From Rhizophagus irregularis (Eukaryota; Glomeromycota; Glomeromycetes; Glomerales; Glomeraceae): a DNA stretch of 64,000 nucleotides. The notes beneath the pieces were generated by a model. That model was not told where the DNA came from. It worked only from the letters and a program-made list of their open reading frames with translations, and did not search any database. Shown in pieces: positions 48,922 through 61,422 of the stretch (position 1 is the stretch's first letter; each line of letters starts with the position of its first letter). The position numbers and the translations under genes were made by a program. The stretch spans positions 2,542,001 through 2,606,000 of the forward strand of contig NC_089455.1 of the NCBI RefSeq assembly GCF_026210795.1, read 5' to 3'.

Positions 48922-51183
48922 CTAAAATATATAATACAATAAAATAAACTTTATTAAAATTTTTTTAAAAAAAATTACCGTCAGTATTGCTATTTTGATA
49001 ATAATAAAATGGATCGATCCCAATAAAATCCCAAACAAAAAAGATTGATTGAAATGACAAATAATCTTATTACTAATACGATGTATACACCAATGAATTT
49101 TTCTATTATAGTAACCAAATAAAAAATTAGATTCCAATAAAGCTTTCAACAAAGTTAATAATTTTCTTCTATCATTATTCCACCAGTTATAATTTGAATT
49201 TTGTTTAAGCTTTAAAACATGTGCAATATTTTTTTGCATAGAGTACATACATTTGTTGTGGATAACCAAAGTTGACCGAAGGGTATATAAATTTGATCTT
49301 ATATTATCAATATAAAATTTCCATTCTTTTGTCAAATTGCCCGGGAACTTGTTGCAAACAATTAAAGTTAACCAAAAGATATATGAAAGTAGTGTTAATA
49401 TATTATTAATAACAAGTTCCAATACTTTTAATTTTGCTAAATTGTCTAGATACTTGTTGTAAATAACTAAAAGATATTATAAGATATTAGTTTTATAAAT
49501 AATCATATAAATAAGATTTTAATTACTTACTATAATTATGATATTCATCTGATTTGATATTATTAATATCAAGTTCCCATTCTTTTGTCTCGTGAATAAC
49601 CAAAAGATATTATATGAAAATTGTATATAAAATGTTTATAAAATATTAGTTTTGGTATAAAAAAACATTTTAATTACTTACTATAATTATCATATTTATC
49701 TGATCTTTTATTATTAATATCAAGTTCTAATTTTTTTGTTAAATTAATTAAAATGCACATATGTAATAAATTATAATTATATAAATAAGAATATTTATAA
49801 CGGTTAATATTAATAATGTAAAATTAAAATAAATAAATAATTACCATTAAAAGAGGTATAATTATTATTTTGATAATAATTAAATGGATCTGAATAATTT
49901 GTAATAAAAAAAATCAATAAAGTTTTTTTTTTATTATACTATTCATGTCTTTAATAAATTTTTATTATAAAATAGCTTACCTAATTCTAAAGATTGGGCT
50001 TCTTGACTCATACTTGTATATATTGCAGATCTTATCATATTACTTAAAGGTCTACTCGTATAAATTGCTCCCGGATTATTGGTTGTTATAGGTCCAATTA
50101 ATGGGAATAGTTTAATCTTTGTTGGTTTTTCAAGCTCACTTAATTTAATATAATCTAATTCTTTTAAAATACTACTAGCTGTTGGCCTTTTATTCGGATC
50201 GGAATGCCAACATTTTTTCATCAGATTAATATAACCTTTCGGTATATCTGTAGTACTAATTGGAGGACGAAGACCTTTACAGATACTAATGATAAGATCT
50301 ATTTCATGAATTTGATCCCAAAATGGTCTTCTACCTGTCATAAATTCCCACATAATCATACCAAAGCTATATATATCTGAAGCTGTAGTATACTTGTGTC
50401 CTTGAAAAATCTCTGGAGCAATAAATGGAATAATTCCATAAATCTCACCATTATTATCTGCTGTGGTTGAGGATTTACTTATTCCTAAATCACATATTAT
50501 TGCAGAAGTTGCATTATTATAAAGGATATTTCCGCTATGGAAATCACGGTGAATAATATTTGCATCATGAATATACTTAAGTCCACTTAAAATAGAAATT
50601 AACATAATCAACCTTTTGTACCAAGAATAATAAAAGTGTTTTGTTATATAATGTCTCAAGTCTCCTGAAGAATAATAATCCATAATTATCATAAAATCCT
50701 TTGTTGTAGGATCTTGGGTAATTCCGTAATAATTGATAATACAAACATTATGAAAATTAAAATATTCATTAATACCAAATATTTCTGATGAACGTGAATG
50801 ATAATCATAAAATATTTTAAGCTGGATTTTAAACACACACATATACATATATTAATACAAGTTCTTCATATTATGAAAAATAATAAGTTAATATAAAAAT
50901 ACTATACCTCATTTAAATCCTTAGGTGTGATGTCCTTAGAATTGTTAAGTTTTTTAAGAGCAATTGTTTTGCATTTATTATTATGTTTTTCAACCCAGAT
51001 GGCTTTATATATTTTACTAAATCCTCCCTCAGAAAGAAATTCTATGTTTTCAAATTGGTCATAGGAAACAAACTCTATCCTTCCGGTTTTTAGATTGTCA
51101 TTTTTTTGCGTATATATAATAAAATCGTCAACAACATTATTTCCACTCAATTTGTAATCTCGGTTTTTATCATAGTATTTCAT
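48922..51183 (-). CDS. TKL-like protein kinase, tandem paralogue (553 aa)
   Basis: Six in-phase exons: 51183-50908, 50821-49981, 49889-49845, 49726-49682, 49581-49531, 49325-48922 (1,662 nt). It is nearly identical to the gene at 44700-47595 over the kinase domain (LSEGGFSKIYK, HRDFHSGN, CDLGISK, APE), with three residues lost near the end of exon 2. The fourth exon would use a new acceptor (TTAG) because the original CAAAAG-type acceptor has mutated; the frame is kept. The 38-residue array is reduced to about one unit. After GILLGS the sequence joins a DPF-type mini-exon read in another frame, then stops at 48922. The ATG at 51183 matches the paralogue; an in-frame ATG at 51297 could add 38 residues. 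Confidence 0.82.
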
Positions 51184-51299
51184 TTTGTATGATTGAAATA
51201 TTTTTTTTATGTGGTTAAAATGATTTTTCGATAATGGATTTAAAGTCTTTTTGAAGTATAAAAAATGGTAAAAAAAATCTTGGGTATAAAAAGGCATAA

Positions 51300-53335
51300 A
51301 ACGAAATTATCTCTTCCTAATTCTTATATATATACTTTATTAAAAAGAGTATTTTTTTTCTGTTTACCAGTCACAAATAAGTGACATTAATCCGAAAATT
51401 CATATAAACAAATAAAGAAAAAAATCAATAATAAAATGACTTTTGAAGTTTTTCTGATTTTGGCGTTATCGTTCGAATTTTATTTTTATTATGAAAGAGA
51501 TTAGGTATTTTTTACAAAGCAATTTTTTTGCAAATAAATCTTTGCATTCCGATAGAGCGCAGCAATTTTAACGCCTAATTTTCAATTTTTGATGTTATCT
51601 CCGAATTTTGTGAAACATTTCTATAAAACTTTGTTAAAAAAAAGAGATTAGATTACAAAGTAATTTCAACTTTTTCACATGGAAATTATTACTGAACAGA
51701 TTGCAACAAAGTCGACGAGATATACTTGCCGTCGGAATTAATTACGGCATATGAAGCTTATAATATATTAAATCGCCGTAATGCCGTAATTATTTAATGT
51801 CAAAAATACAAAAATTACACAAAGTAAATATTTTTTTCTGGTTATGCCGTAGATAATTTGTAATCCGTATATCTATAATGCTGGTCTCGATGATTTGTTA
51901 AATATTTAAATGGTAAAATCCATATTTTGTGATGGCGTAATTTCAATTCGGCAATTCCGACGGCACTTATACGACGAGAATTAAAAATTGTGATGTTTAT
52001 TTTCATTATAAAACATATGAGGTGAAACTTGTGTGACAGCAGTTCGCAATCCATTTTTTTAGAGATATTGTTGCTTCTTATGAAGTATGAACCATAATTT
52101 TATTAAAGTGGGTTATTAATAGATTTTTAGGTATTTATATTTAAGCGCGGTGTATAAACGTTTTCAATCAATCACGTCATCAAATAAAAAAAGAAAAAAT
52201 CTCAAAAGAAATTTGGCTAACGGTTTTTTGCCGTTTTCAAAATGATGTACGCAGTTTATTTGTGATTGTATATTCGAATACCAATATTCGCCCGGTTTTC
52301 ATTCGGTTTTTTGTCCATATTTCGTCCGGGTTTCATCCGGTTTTCGGGTTTCTTTTTTTTTATTCAAATTTAACTGCGTACAACGGCGATAAAAGAAAAT
52401 GTGAAAACAAAGAACATTTGGATCTTAAGTCGGTAGAGGCCTCATAATACGTTTTTACTTGAATCCTAAGGTTTTCAGCGCTCTTTCTGTCCCAAGTGAC
52501 GATGGGAAACTCCTGGCATCTCTCTACTCGCATTTGGAGCATCATGACTCTTCTTCGCTTGTTGTTTTTATCATTAAAACTTTGTACTACTACATATTGC
52601 AAGCTTTTTATACAAATAAATAAAATATTGTATTATCGTAGTTTGCTAAACTTGCGCACCCTAACGTTACACGCCCATTAAGATTAATTTATTTATTACT
52701 CGGTTGAGATTTCAATGAATGAGTAAAGCTTTTAGAATTTTAATGGACGATCATTAAAAAAAAAATATATGTATATACTATTGTGTACTGATATAGAAAG
52801 TGTAAATATTGGAATTGCCCGTTACGCTTACATCATCTAAATCTTTGATTTGGGCACCAGAGTACGATACGCTAAACTAAACAATGTAAGATGGAACCAT
52901 ACATATTCAGTCATCATTGTTAAATCTTTCAATCCTGATTCACTGATTCATATTTATTTACGCAGATAATCTGTAAACATCTTACAACATCTTACAAAAG
53001 AATTTTGTAGTGAATAATAAGTAAAACAACATGTCTTGAAATAGTGTCTCTCCAGATCAAGCAAATCGCCAAATATATATATAACATATTCTTAATTTCC
53101 GAATTATCCGAATTATCTGAGGGTTGGTAACGCGAGTTCTATCATATGACACATTAATCATACGGTAAATCCCAAATATAAACGTAATAAAACCTAATTT
53201 ATAAATGCTTTTCCGACATTCTCGCGCACAAAAATGATTGACAAAATAGGTTTAAAATTGCTTAAATAAACTTAAACTCTCTTTTCTCATTTTATTTTTT
53301 CATTTTATTTTTATTTTTATTTTTTTCTTGTCATA
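51300..53335. other. Intergenic region upstream of kinase 2 and ZNF277-like gene
   Basis: There is no gene I can support. It contains a MITE (51726-51967). The frame at 52360-52602 (minus, 80 codons) lies in a less AT-rich patch and could be an exon or remnant, but I do not recognise it. Near 52290-52350 CCGGTTTTC-like phrases repeat. Confidence 0.45.
51726..51967. mobile_element. MITE with TGCCGTCGGAATT ends, 242 bp
   Basis: The left end TTGCCGTCGGAATT matches the inverse of the right end (AGTGCCGTCGGAATT). A 5-bp duplication TATAC flanks it (51721-51725 and 51968-51972). Inside, TTACGGC and GCCGTAAT repeat in both orientations. Confidence 0.65.
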
Positions 53336-55434
53336 ATGACTGACGATCAGTGGACTTCGGTAACTAACGCTCGACATGGAAATTCTCGTATTAATAAATC
53401 ATCATTTGGAACTCGAGGAGGAAGAACAAAACCATCATACAAGAACAATAAATTATCGTCAGCTAATAAATCTTCGGATCATTTAAATAAAAATTCATCT
53501 TCATATAATAACATAAACAATAATAGATACGCATTTCCATCAAATATTAATTATGAACAAGGATTTAATTTATTAAATGAGGGTGAAGATGAAAATGAAA
53601 ATGAAAATGATTCTTCTGATGACTCTTTAGAACAAGATGAAAATAATGATTCTTTATCATTGAAACCTTATCATATTGAATTATCATTAAAATGTCCTTT
53701 TAAAAATTGTCAAAATGAATTATTAAATAATAGTACAAAACTTAATGATCATTTAAAAGAATTACATAATTTACGTTTTGTTAATTTACATCATGTTTAT
53801 TTAATTATCGAAAAATATTTGGATATTTGGTCAAAAAAAATTAATGATGATAATGTTATTCAACAATTAAAGATTGAAATTGATAATGAAGGTACGTTAA
53901 ATATATTTATATATATTGATTTATAGACTTTTATTTTTAATATCATTTAATAGTATTGAATTATTCTTGTTTTAGGTGATAAAGTGTATGTAATTGATCC
54001 AGAAAAATTTTCTGATGATAAAATTTTACGAGAAAAACTTCAACTTGATAAATTGGTATTTATTAATTTAATCAATAATGTTTGATTTAAAATATTTAAA
54101 TTAATTTATTTTATATACGTTTATTTATATTTATAGAACGAAGTTTTACAAATTCAAGCACATGAAAGAAATAATGATGCTAAATTAGAGCGTAAATGTT
54201 TATTTTGTAAAAATATTTCCGATAATAGGTAAATAAATATATATTATGTGTAATACTTATGTCAAAGAAAGAAAGATTCTTGACTTACCTAACCCACTTT
54301 TTAAATAGGACTATATTATTTCGTCATATGTTTATGGAACATAATTTCAACATAGGCTTGCCAGATAATCTTGTAAACGTTAATGATTTCTTAGCAATTC
54401 TCGAAGATAAATTAAACAAGTAAGATATTTATTTACAATGTTAAAAATTTCTTAAATATAATTAATTAATATAATATTTAATATACTTAAATTTATTACA
54501 GTCTTCAATGTTTGTATTGTGAAAAAAGATTTACTACGCCAGCAGTTTTACGTAAACATATGCGTAAAAAGAAACATTTTAAAATTAATGCAAGAAATAG
54601 AATTTATGATAAATTTTATGTTATAAATTATTTAGAACCTGGAAAAAATTGGGAAACATTTGAAAACGAAAATTATGAATCTGACGAAGATTACAATAAG
54701 GATGAGTAAGTTAATTATACCTTTATGAGTTATTAATCTTTTTAAATAATAACCAAATATATTTTTTTTGTAATAAAGCTCTTGGGATGATTGGAATGAA
54801 GAAGAATATCAATCAACAAATTGTCTTTATTGTACTAATATATCATCAACAACAAAAGAATGTTTAAATCATATGGTTAAGGAACATAATTTTAATTTAT
54901 TAGGAATCAAAAATAAAATGGGTAAGTTAAAATCTGTAACTTTTTATTTTTATAATCTATAGGATATTAATAATCTTTTTTTCACTTTAGGACTGGATTT
55001 CTATCAAACAGTTATTCTAATTAATTATATTCGATATAATGTTAAAAACAATACTTGTATGGCATGTTTAACAAAATATGAGAATTCAAAAGATTTATTA
55101 GTTCATATGAATAATGAAAATTGTTTTGTAAAACTTCCATCATTAGATAATGAATTCTGGAAAGACCCAAAGTATACTTTCATTTTATCATTAATAAAAG
55201 GAAAAAATTTTTTAATTTTCTTATTTTATTTAAATATTTTTTTTTTCTTTTAGATATCTTTTACCAACTTTACAAGATGATCCATTATTAGTTGGATTTG
55301 AAGATTCAAGTGATGATGATAAAGATGATGATTTATTGTTACATATTCCAGATAATACTATTGTTATACCTGAAAAAACTCCTGAAAATTTGGAGGAACA
55401 ATTCAAACATTTATTAAAAATCAATAAAATTTGA
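53336..55434 (+). CDS. ZNF277-like: ZNF277-type zinc finger protein (8 exons, 515 aa)
   Basis: Exons: 53336-53891, 53976-54055, 54137-54228, 54309-54419, 54502-54705, 54779-54921, 54991-55171, 55254-55434; total 1,548 nt. A disordered Asn/Ser/Glu-rich N-terminus (to about residue 105) is followed by C2H2-type fingers: CPFKNC...HLKELH; CLFCKN...HMFMEHNFNIGLPDN; LQCLYCEKRFTTPAVLRKHM with KINARNRIYDKFYVINYLE; CLYCTN...HMVKEHNF; and CMACL...HMNNENC. The order, the GLPDN and YDKFYVINYLE phrases and the WDDW acidic stretch match the ZNF277 family. Animal ZNF277 is linked to the ribosomal protein uS5 and to Polycomb-related regulation; a fungal role is unknown. All introns are short and GT-AG. Confidence 0.88.
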
Positions 55435-56396
55435 TTAATGAAATTTGTTACTAAAATTATGTTATAAATGTTGGTAAATACTTGAATTTAGATTTTAATA
55501 CTTAACAAAAAAATTTGGAATTTGGAATTTGATATATATAAATTAAATTTGAAATTTGAAATTTGTTATTTAGCAATTTAGAATTTGAATTTTAAAATTT
55601 GAATTTAAATAATATTTTTTTTTAATATTACTTGTAATTTAAATAAAAGTATTACCAATTAATTTTTTTATTAAATAATTAAATAAGCTATAAAAGTTTA
55701 AAAACCTTTAAAATATTAATTCTTATTATAATTTGCAGAATTTTTGAATCCATTGAATTTTGCCAATTTTTTAGATTTAATATAATAGCTAAATCTCTAG
55801 TTTTAACAATTGAAATATAAATTTAATAATTTAATTTCTAATTTTAATTTTAAATAGTATTATAAGAATTTTTTATTAAGTTTATTAAATATTTATTAAA
55901 AATATATAATTTTCAAATGTTTTTTATCAACTATAAACTTTCAATTATCAACTTTTTTTTTTTATCAATTATAAACTTTTAATTATTTATTAATTTTAAA
56001 TATAAATTCATCTGAAAACTATATTAATCAAAATAGTAAATCTTGTGATTTGTATTTTAACTTGAAATATCAATCTTTCTAACCCTCAAAATATAATAAT
56101 TTTTAGTTAAATTTATTATTATATATAAAAAATAATGTATTAATATTTAATAATAAAGTAAATAAACTTAAAATAATATAATTTTTTAATTAAAAAAAAA
56201 CTAAAAAACTGCTATAGAATTTAAAAGCTTAAAATCTGATTTTTTAAATTGGTTTATTTATAATTATATTGTATTTAATAGTTACATAAAAATTTATAAT
56301 TTATATATTTTTATAACAAATTACCATTTAATATAAAATATATTATATTTAGCTTTCTGAAAATTTAAACTACATATTTTTTATTATATATAAATT
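55435..56396. other. Convergent intergenic region, AT-rich
   Basis: This lies between the 3' ends of the ZNF277-like gene and CDC23. It contains only AT-rich sequence with short TTGGAATTTG/GAAATTTG repeats (55510-55600). I see nothing else. Confidence 0.5.
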
Positions 56397-58821
56397 CTAG
56401 GATTTTTTTGATAAAAGCAATCCATCTTCCAATTCCTTTACTATAATTCTTGCATCTTCTTTTGACTGAAAGTAAGGTTTAAAATATCAAAAATTTTAAT
56501 TAATAAACAATAATAAATTAAATAAATAATTAAGAGAATACCTGTACTCCAAAACTGGATAAAAGTTCAGTATGCTTTATACATTCTTCTACATCTCCTT
56601 TTTCCTTATAATAATGAGCTAAAAATTTATGTCCATTTTTTCTTTCTTCGGCATCTTCATGTAACTATAAATTAATAAATTTACTTAATTATTTATCTAC
56701 TTTTTTTTAAACAAAATCATAATCTCGTTTTCTCATAAAAGCTTACATCATCCTTAGCTAACAAACGAATCCAAATAACCGCAGCTTTTTCAGTATCATA
56801 ATCTTCATATAATTTAGCCAATTTTGTCATAGCATAAATGGTAGATGTACTATCGATATCTTTTGCTTCAAGTGCTCTACTAAATCCTTTAATGGCTTCT
56901 ACATACAAACATTGCTGCTCATAAAGTGCAGCTAATCTTAACCACATTCTAGAATCATATGGTCTAATTAAAAAAAAATTATATTAATAGTTTTTCAGTT
57001 CATTGAGGAATTAAATTTCAAGATATATACCTTAATGCTGAAGAACGTTGAAAATAATAAATTGCATAAAATGGTAACTTCAACATTTCGTATATTTGTC
57101 CAAGAGCACACCACGCTCTATAATCTTTTGGATTTACCTCTAATAAAAACTAATTTACTAAGAATTCACTTCCTTAAATAAATTTTATAAATTTTATCTT
57201 ACCTACTGCTCTTTTATATGAAATTACTGCAGCGTGTGTATTTTTTATTTCCACATATTCATGCCCCATCAACGTCCAAGCCGATAAACAATTTCGGTCA
57301 ATCTGTAATGCTCTTCTGAAATATGAAATTGCTTTTTCTCGTTCTACTTTTGAACTATAATAATTTCCTAAAATAATTTAAAACCAATTTAATTATCAGA
57401 TAACAATAACTTAAATAAGCTTAACATCAATTACCTAAAACGCACATAGTTTCAGCCCGAAACTTATCTGAAAATACACACATATGAGCTAAGATACTTA
57501 GCTTAGCACTTTTCCCCTCTAGAACATACAATATATTCGAATATATGTCCATATCATCTATTCTATATGGATCAGCTTTAAGTAACCTATCAAATATTGT
57601 TTCAGAAAGATCATAATCTATAATTATAATTTTTATTAGAAATATTGTAAAATATAACCGCAGTTTCCTCCCAAATATGATAAAAAAATACCTCGATTAT
57701 AATAATACATTAAGGCCTGTTTTGTCTTCAAGAATCTATTATCAACATATTCTGATGGGAATTCTGCAGCTATGTCAGAAAACGTTTGCGGAGAATCTTG
57801 TAATTCAACTGACATATGAAGTTTGAAAAATAATGACATAAAAGTATTCGGCAATCGACTTAACACATTTCCTAACTTTAAAATTTGAAGGATAACAGAC
57901 GATTAAAATAATATATATACTTGAAATAATACTAAAAAAAAAATATAAGTACCATATCCCTATTAGTAATACATTCACCCAACTCAATCCAAGCACTCCA
58001 ATTGTAATGATAACTTTGTACTGATTCCAGAAATAAATCCTTAAGATTCTTATCTTGAGGATATAATTGTTTGCGCATTACTGCATATCTTGATAAAGAT
58101 AATAAAATAAACTCTATATAAAGGAAATTACTAAACTCTTTGCAGTACAAAAATCAAATCTTACATGTAAAGCAGGAAACCATCATTCATTTCACAAGAA
58201 TTTCGCCATGATTCCATTTCTTCCATTAATTTAGGTATTTCTTTGTTAAATGTCTTTAAATCATTCATTTGACCCATAATATCATGACTTTCTTCATCTT
58301 TACGCTTTTCTCCGGCCTAATAAAATTAAAATTTAACATAAAAGCGTTAGAATATTATATATGTATATATATATAATTTTACTTACCATATATTTTGAAT
58401 ATATTTTTAAAAATCTACATTTGGAGGATTTACATGATTCAAGAAAGTAAGCAGCTCTGTCAAATTCCTTGACATCGAAATAACTTTTACCCAACAGAAA
58501 TTTATCATATTCGACTAAATCAAGATTTGTTGATTCTTGTGTCATACTTGAATCCATTGATATGTCCATTTCTGAATTGTCAACGGGTACGTTAGGTAAT
58601 CCTTCCACTGTTTCAGCTGCCCTACAAGCAAATAAGAGTTTATGAATAAGAAAAGTTCACGAATAAACGGGAAAACAGGTAATTATATAAAATTACCATT
58701 TAGCAGAAAAATAAAGACCTCGATCAGAACATTGTATTACACCTTCTCGTAAAACTTTTTTCATTTCATTTATAGGAAAAAACTCATAACTTGAAGGCTT
58801 TAAGCCGGTTTCGAGATTCAT
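56397..58821 (-). CDS. CDC23: Anaphase-promoting complex subunit CDC23/APC8 (11 exons, 565 aa)
   Basis: Exons: 58821-58697, 58621-58387, 58316-58165, 58088-57953, 57875-57692, 57617-57435, 57367-57203, 57139-57031, 56963-56747, 56664-56542, 56465-56397; total 1,698 nt. The product is a tetratricopeptide repeat protein. The N-terminal half has [20 protein letters not shown] and WSAWIELGE. The C-terminal TPRs include [33 protein letters not shown] and [11 protein letters not shown], the hallmark run of CDC23, followed by [13 protein letters not shown]8 is a scaffold subunit of the APC/C ubiquitin ligase that drives mitotic exit; it helps hold the coactivator and neighbouring TPR subunits. Length is normal for the family. 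It shares a short divergent promoter with mevalonate kinase. Confidence 0.93.
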
Positions 58822-58974
58822 TCTTGATAAGTAATAAGTAAAATAAGTAAAGGAAAAATAATACACGGATGATCTTGATGATCTTCAAAAATACCATTAG
58901 AGCAGAGATCAGCAACACAATCAAGTTCAAATTCCAAATCGGGGAAAATAGCTTTTAGTTAACATTCAATTTTA
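58822..58974. promoter_or_regulatory. Divergent promoter between CDC23 and mevalonate kinase
   Basis: Only 153 bp separate the two start codons on opposite strands, so both core promoters and leaders must fit here. I see no obvious TATA box. The region is less AT-rich than most intergenic DNA in the window (for example GATGATCTTGATGATC near 58870). Confidence 0.6.
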
Positions 58975-60892
58975 ATGTCTTCGCCATCTCGTTATCTTGT
59001 TTCAGCACCAGGTAAAGTTATACTGTTTGGCGAACATGCAGTTGTCTATGGAAAGGTAAAATTTTTTACTATCAAATGTAATATTTCAAATTATAATTAT
59101 TTGACATATTCGTTTAAATTATTTTTAGACCGCAATTGCTGGTAGTCTAGACGGACTTCGTACTTACGTATTTTTTGAAAAACGGGATGATGGATTTCTT
59201 GAATTGAATTTGCCAAAACTTGGCCTTCAGCATCCTTTGTTATGGCCTATTTCTGCTCTTCCGTATTCCAAAGTGACAACCGTTAGCAAAGGTATATTGT
59301 AGTATTTAACTTCATTATTCTGATACGGTAATTAACTTTGTTTTACAAAACTATAGAAAACAATTCTTTACAGGAATCAACAATTAATGAAGAACTTTTA
59401 AAATCATTAAAAGAAATTGTACTTGATGGCAATGCTGGTAACAAAAATAATCAAGAAATTAATGAACTTCAACAAGTGGCGGCTTCGGTCTTTCTTTATC
59501 TTTACGCAAGTTTAGAAGATAAACAAACTTCATGGTATAATTATAATTATTTACTAACATTGCAATTTTAAATGTAACAATTAATTAACTATTGTTTTCA
59601 ATTAAGGTGTGGAACGACAGTTCACATCGCATCTAATTTACCTGTGGGTGCTGGACTGGGTTCCTCTGCCGCTTATTCAGTTTGTTTAGCTACAGGATTA
59701 TTACTTGTTCTAGGTCACATTACTATTCCTAATTATGGTGAAAAAGTCGGAGGATTTAATATTTCGGATTCATCTTCTCCTATGAATTTAATTAATCGCT
59801 GGGCTTTTCAAGCCGAGAAAATAATTCATGGAACTCCTTCGGGAATTGACAATGCAGTAGCTACTTACGGTAAGTATTATTCATATATTTATTACACTTG
59901 TTTATAATAATGTGCTGAATATTTATTTTATTTAAAGGTGGCGCAGTATCATTTTCAAAAGGCGTTATGGAAAATGTGATAGAGTGAGGCGTTTTCCTTC
60001 TTTGAATTATAACAAAATTGTATTATATTTATTGAAATATGACTAGATTTTTTCTGTAAGATTTCAATCACTTCGATTCCTACTAACAAATACCAAAGTA
60101 CCAAGAAATACACGAACTCTGGTTGCTAATGTTCGTAAATTGCATGATAAAGTATGATTAACTACTCCTTTTTGTCATCGATCCTTTGACTACCATTGAA
60201 ATATTTTGGGCTAATTTATTTTTTAGTGCCCACATATTGTTGTCCCTATATTGGAAGCAATTGAAGGTATTAGTTCAAAATTTAAGGAAATAATCAATAG
60301 CGGAGGTATGAAACCTTTTTTAATTATTTCTTGTTATAATTAAATAATGTTTTCTAACATATTTTGTTTATTAATTTAGATTCTCAAAAGGAGTTGAACC
60401 AAAATATTGAGGCAATTGTTTTTCTATTTGTATTAAATTTTTTTCAATTAATTTCATATTAAATTTCAAAACCTTTACATTTTTTAGGAATTAATTGATT
60501 TTAATCATTATTTATTAAATTCTTTGAGAGTAGGACACCCATCTATTGATAAAGTTAGGGAGATTGCTGCACAATATTCATTACATTCAAAACTCACCGG
60601 AGCCGGAGGTGGAGGATGTGTATTAACTTTACTTAGAGACGGTAGATATGTAAACATTTTATAATGTTTCTCATACATTATATATAACTAATATTTTGAA
60701 TTAATAATAGATGTTCCTAATGATGATATAATGAAAATTATGCTGAACTTGACATCAATAGGATTTGAATGCTTTGAAACAAAAGTTGGAGGACATGGAA
60801 TCAGCATATTGGATGCTTCAACTATAAGTAAACAAGAATTTTTGTCATCTGAAAACATACAACAATTTTCCGGTTGGAAACATTTTAACTAA
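58975..60892 (+). CDS. ERG12: Mevalonate kinase (10 exons, 424 aa)
   Basis: Exons: 58975-59055, 59129-59291, 59357-59534, 59607-59869, 59938-59983, 60061-60151, 60227-60305, 60380-60417, 60488-60641, 60711-60892; total 1,275 nt. This GHMP-family kinase phosphorylates mevalonate with ATP in the isoprenoid/ergosterol pathway. Motif 1 is [17 protein letters not shown] at the N-terminus. Motif 2 is [13 protein letters not shown] from residue 153, the ATP-binding loop. [10 protein letters not shown] follows with the likely catalytic Asp222, and motif 3 [14 protein letters not shown] lies at 349-360. Length is normal. It is probably cytosolic, as no targeting signal is seen. All key residues are present, so it should be active. 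Confidence 0.95.
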
Positions 60893-61422
60893 TAATTTTG
60901 AAGAGTAAAAACATCATTTTATTGATGCCTTTTTTATACAAAAATATATCTTTAAATTACAGAGGTAACAGATTTAATATATCACAAAGAAAATACGAGT
61001 TATTTTGTTGCTCTATATAGGGAAATAAAAACAGTATGCGACAAACCGCTATATAAAGAAAAGAAAAATTATACACAAATAAAAAATAGGGAAGAAAAAA
61101 TATATGCATAAAAAAAAAATTTTTAAAATGTTCCTGGGGAAAAATAATTTTTTCCCCGCTTATCCCCAAAATTCAATATAAAATACATATTTCTTTGAAA
61201 ACATTGTTTCTTGGTGAAATAAATAAAATATAAATAAAAATAAAAATAAAAAACAAAAACAAAAAAAGATATTAAAAGTGTAATTTTCTTTAAATCATAT
61301 TAAACAATTCATTATATTTACTAAATCCTATTTAACTTCATAAAATATTTCCTCATCTTTATTTTTAATTTTTTCCCTGATTGTTAATAATAAACGCTCT
61401 CCACCTCAAAATATCAACTATA
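60893..61422. other. Convergent 3' region with a GGGGAAAAA hairpin
   Basis: The 3' ends of mevalonate kinase and Mo25 face each other over 530 bp. At 61136-61157 a perfect 9-bp stem GGGGAAAAA/TTTTTCCCC with loop TAAT is present. It could assist 3'-end formation on either strand. The rest is AT-rich with AAATA repeats near 61220. Confidence 0.5.

Noticed and set aside
52360-52602. 80-codon minus frame in a less AT-rich patch
   Set aside because: There is no domain, no clear splice partners and no supporting neighbour; it is kept only as a remark in the intergenic entry.
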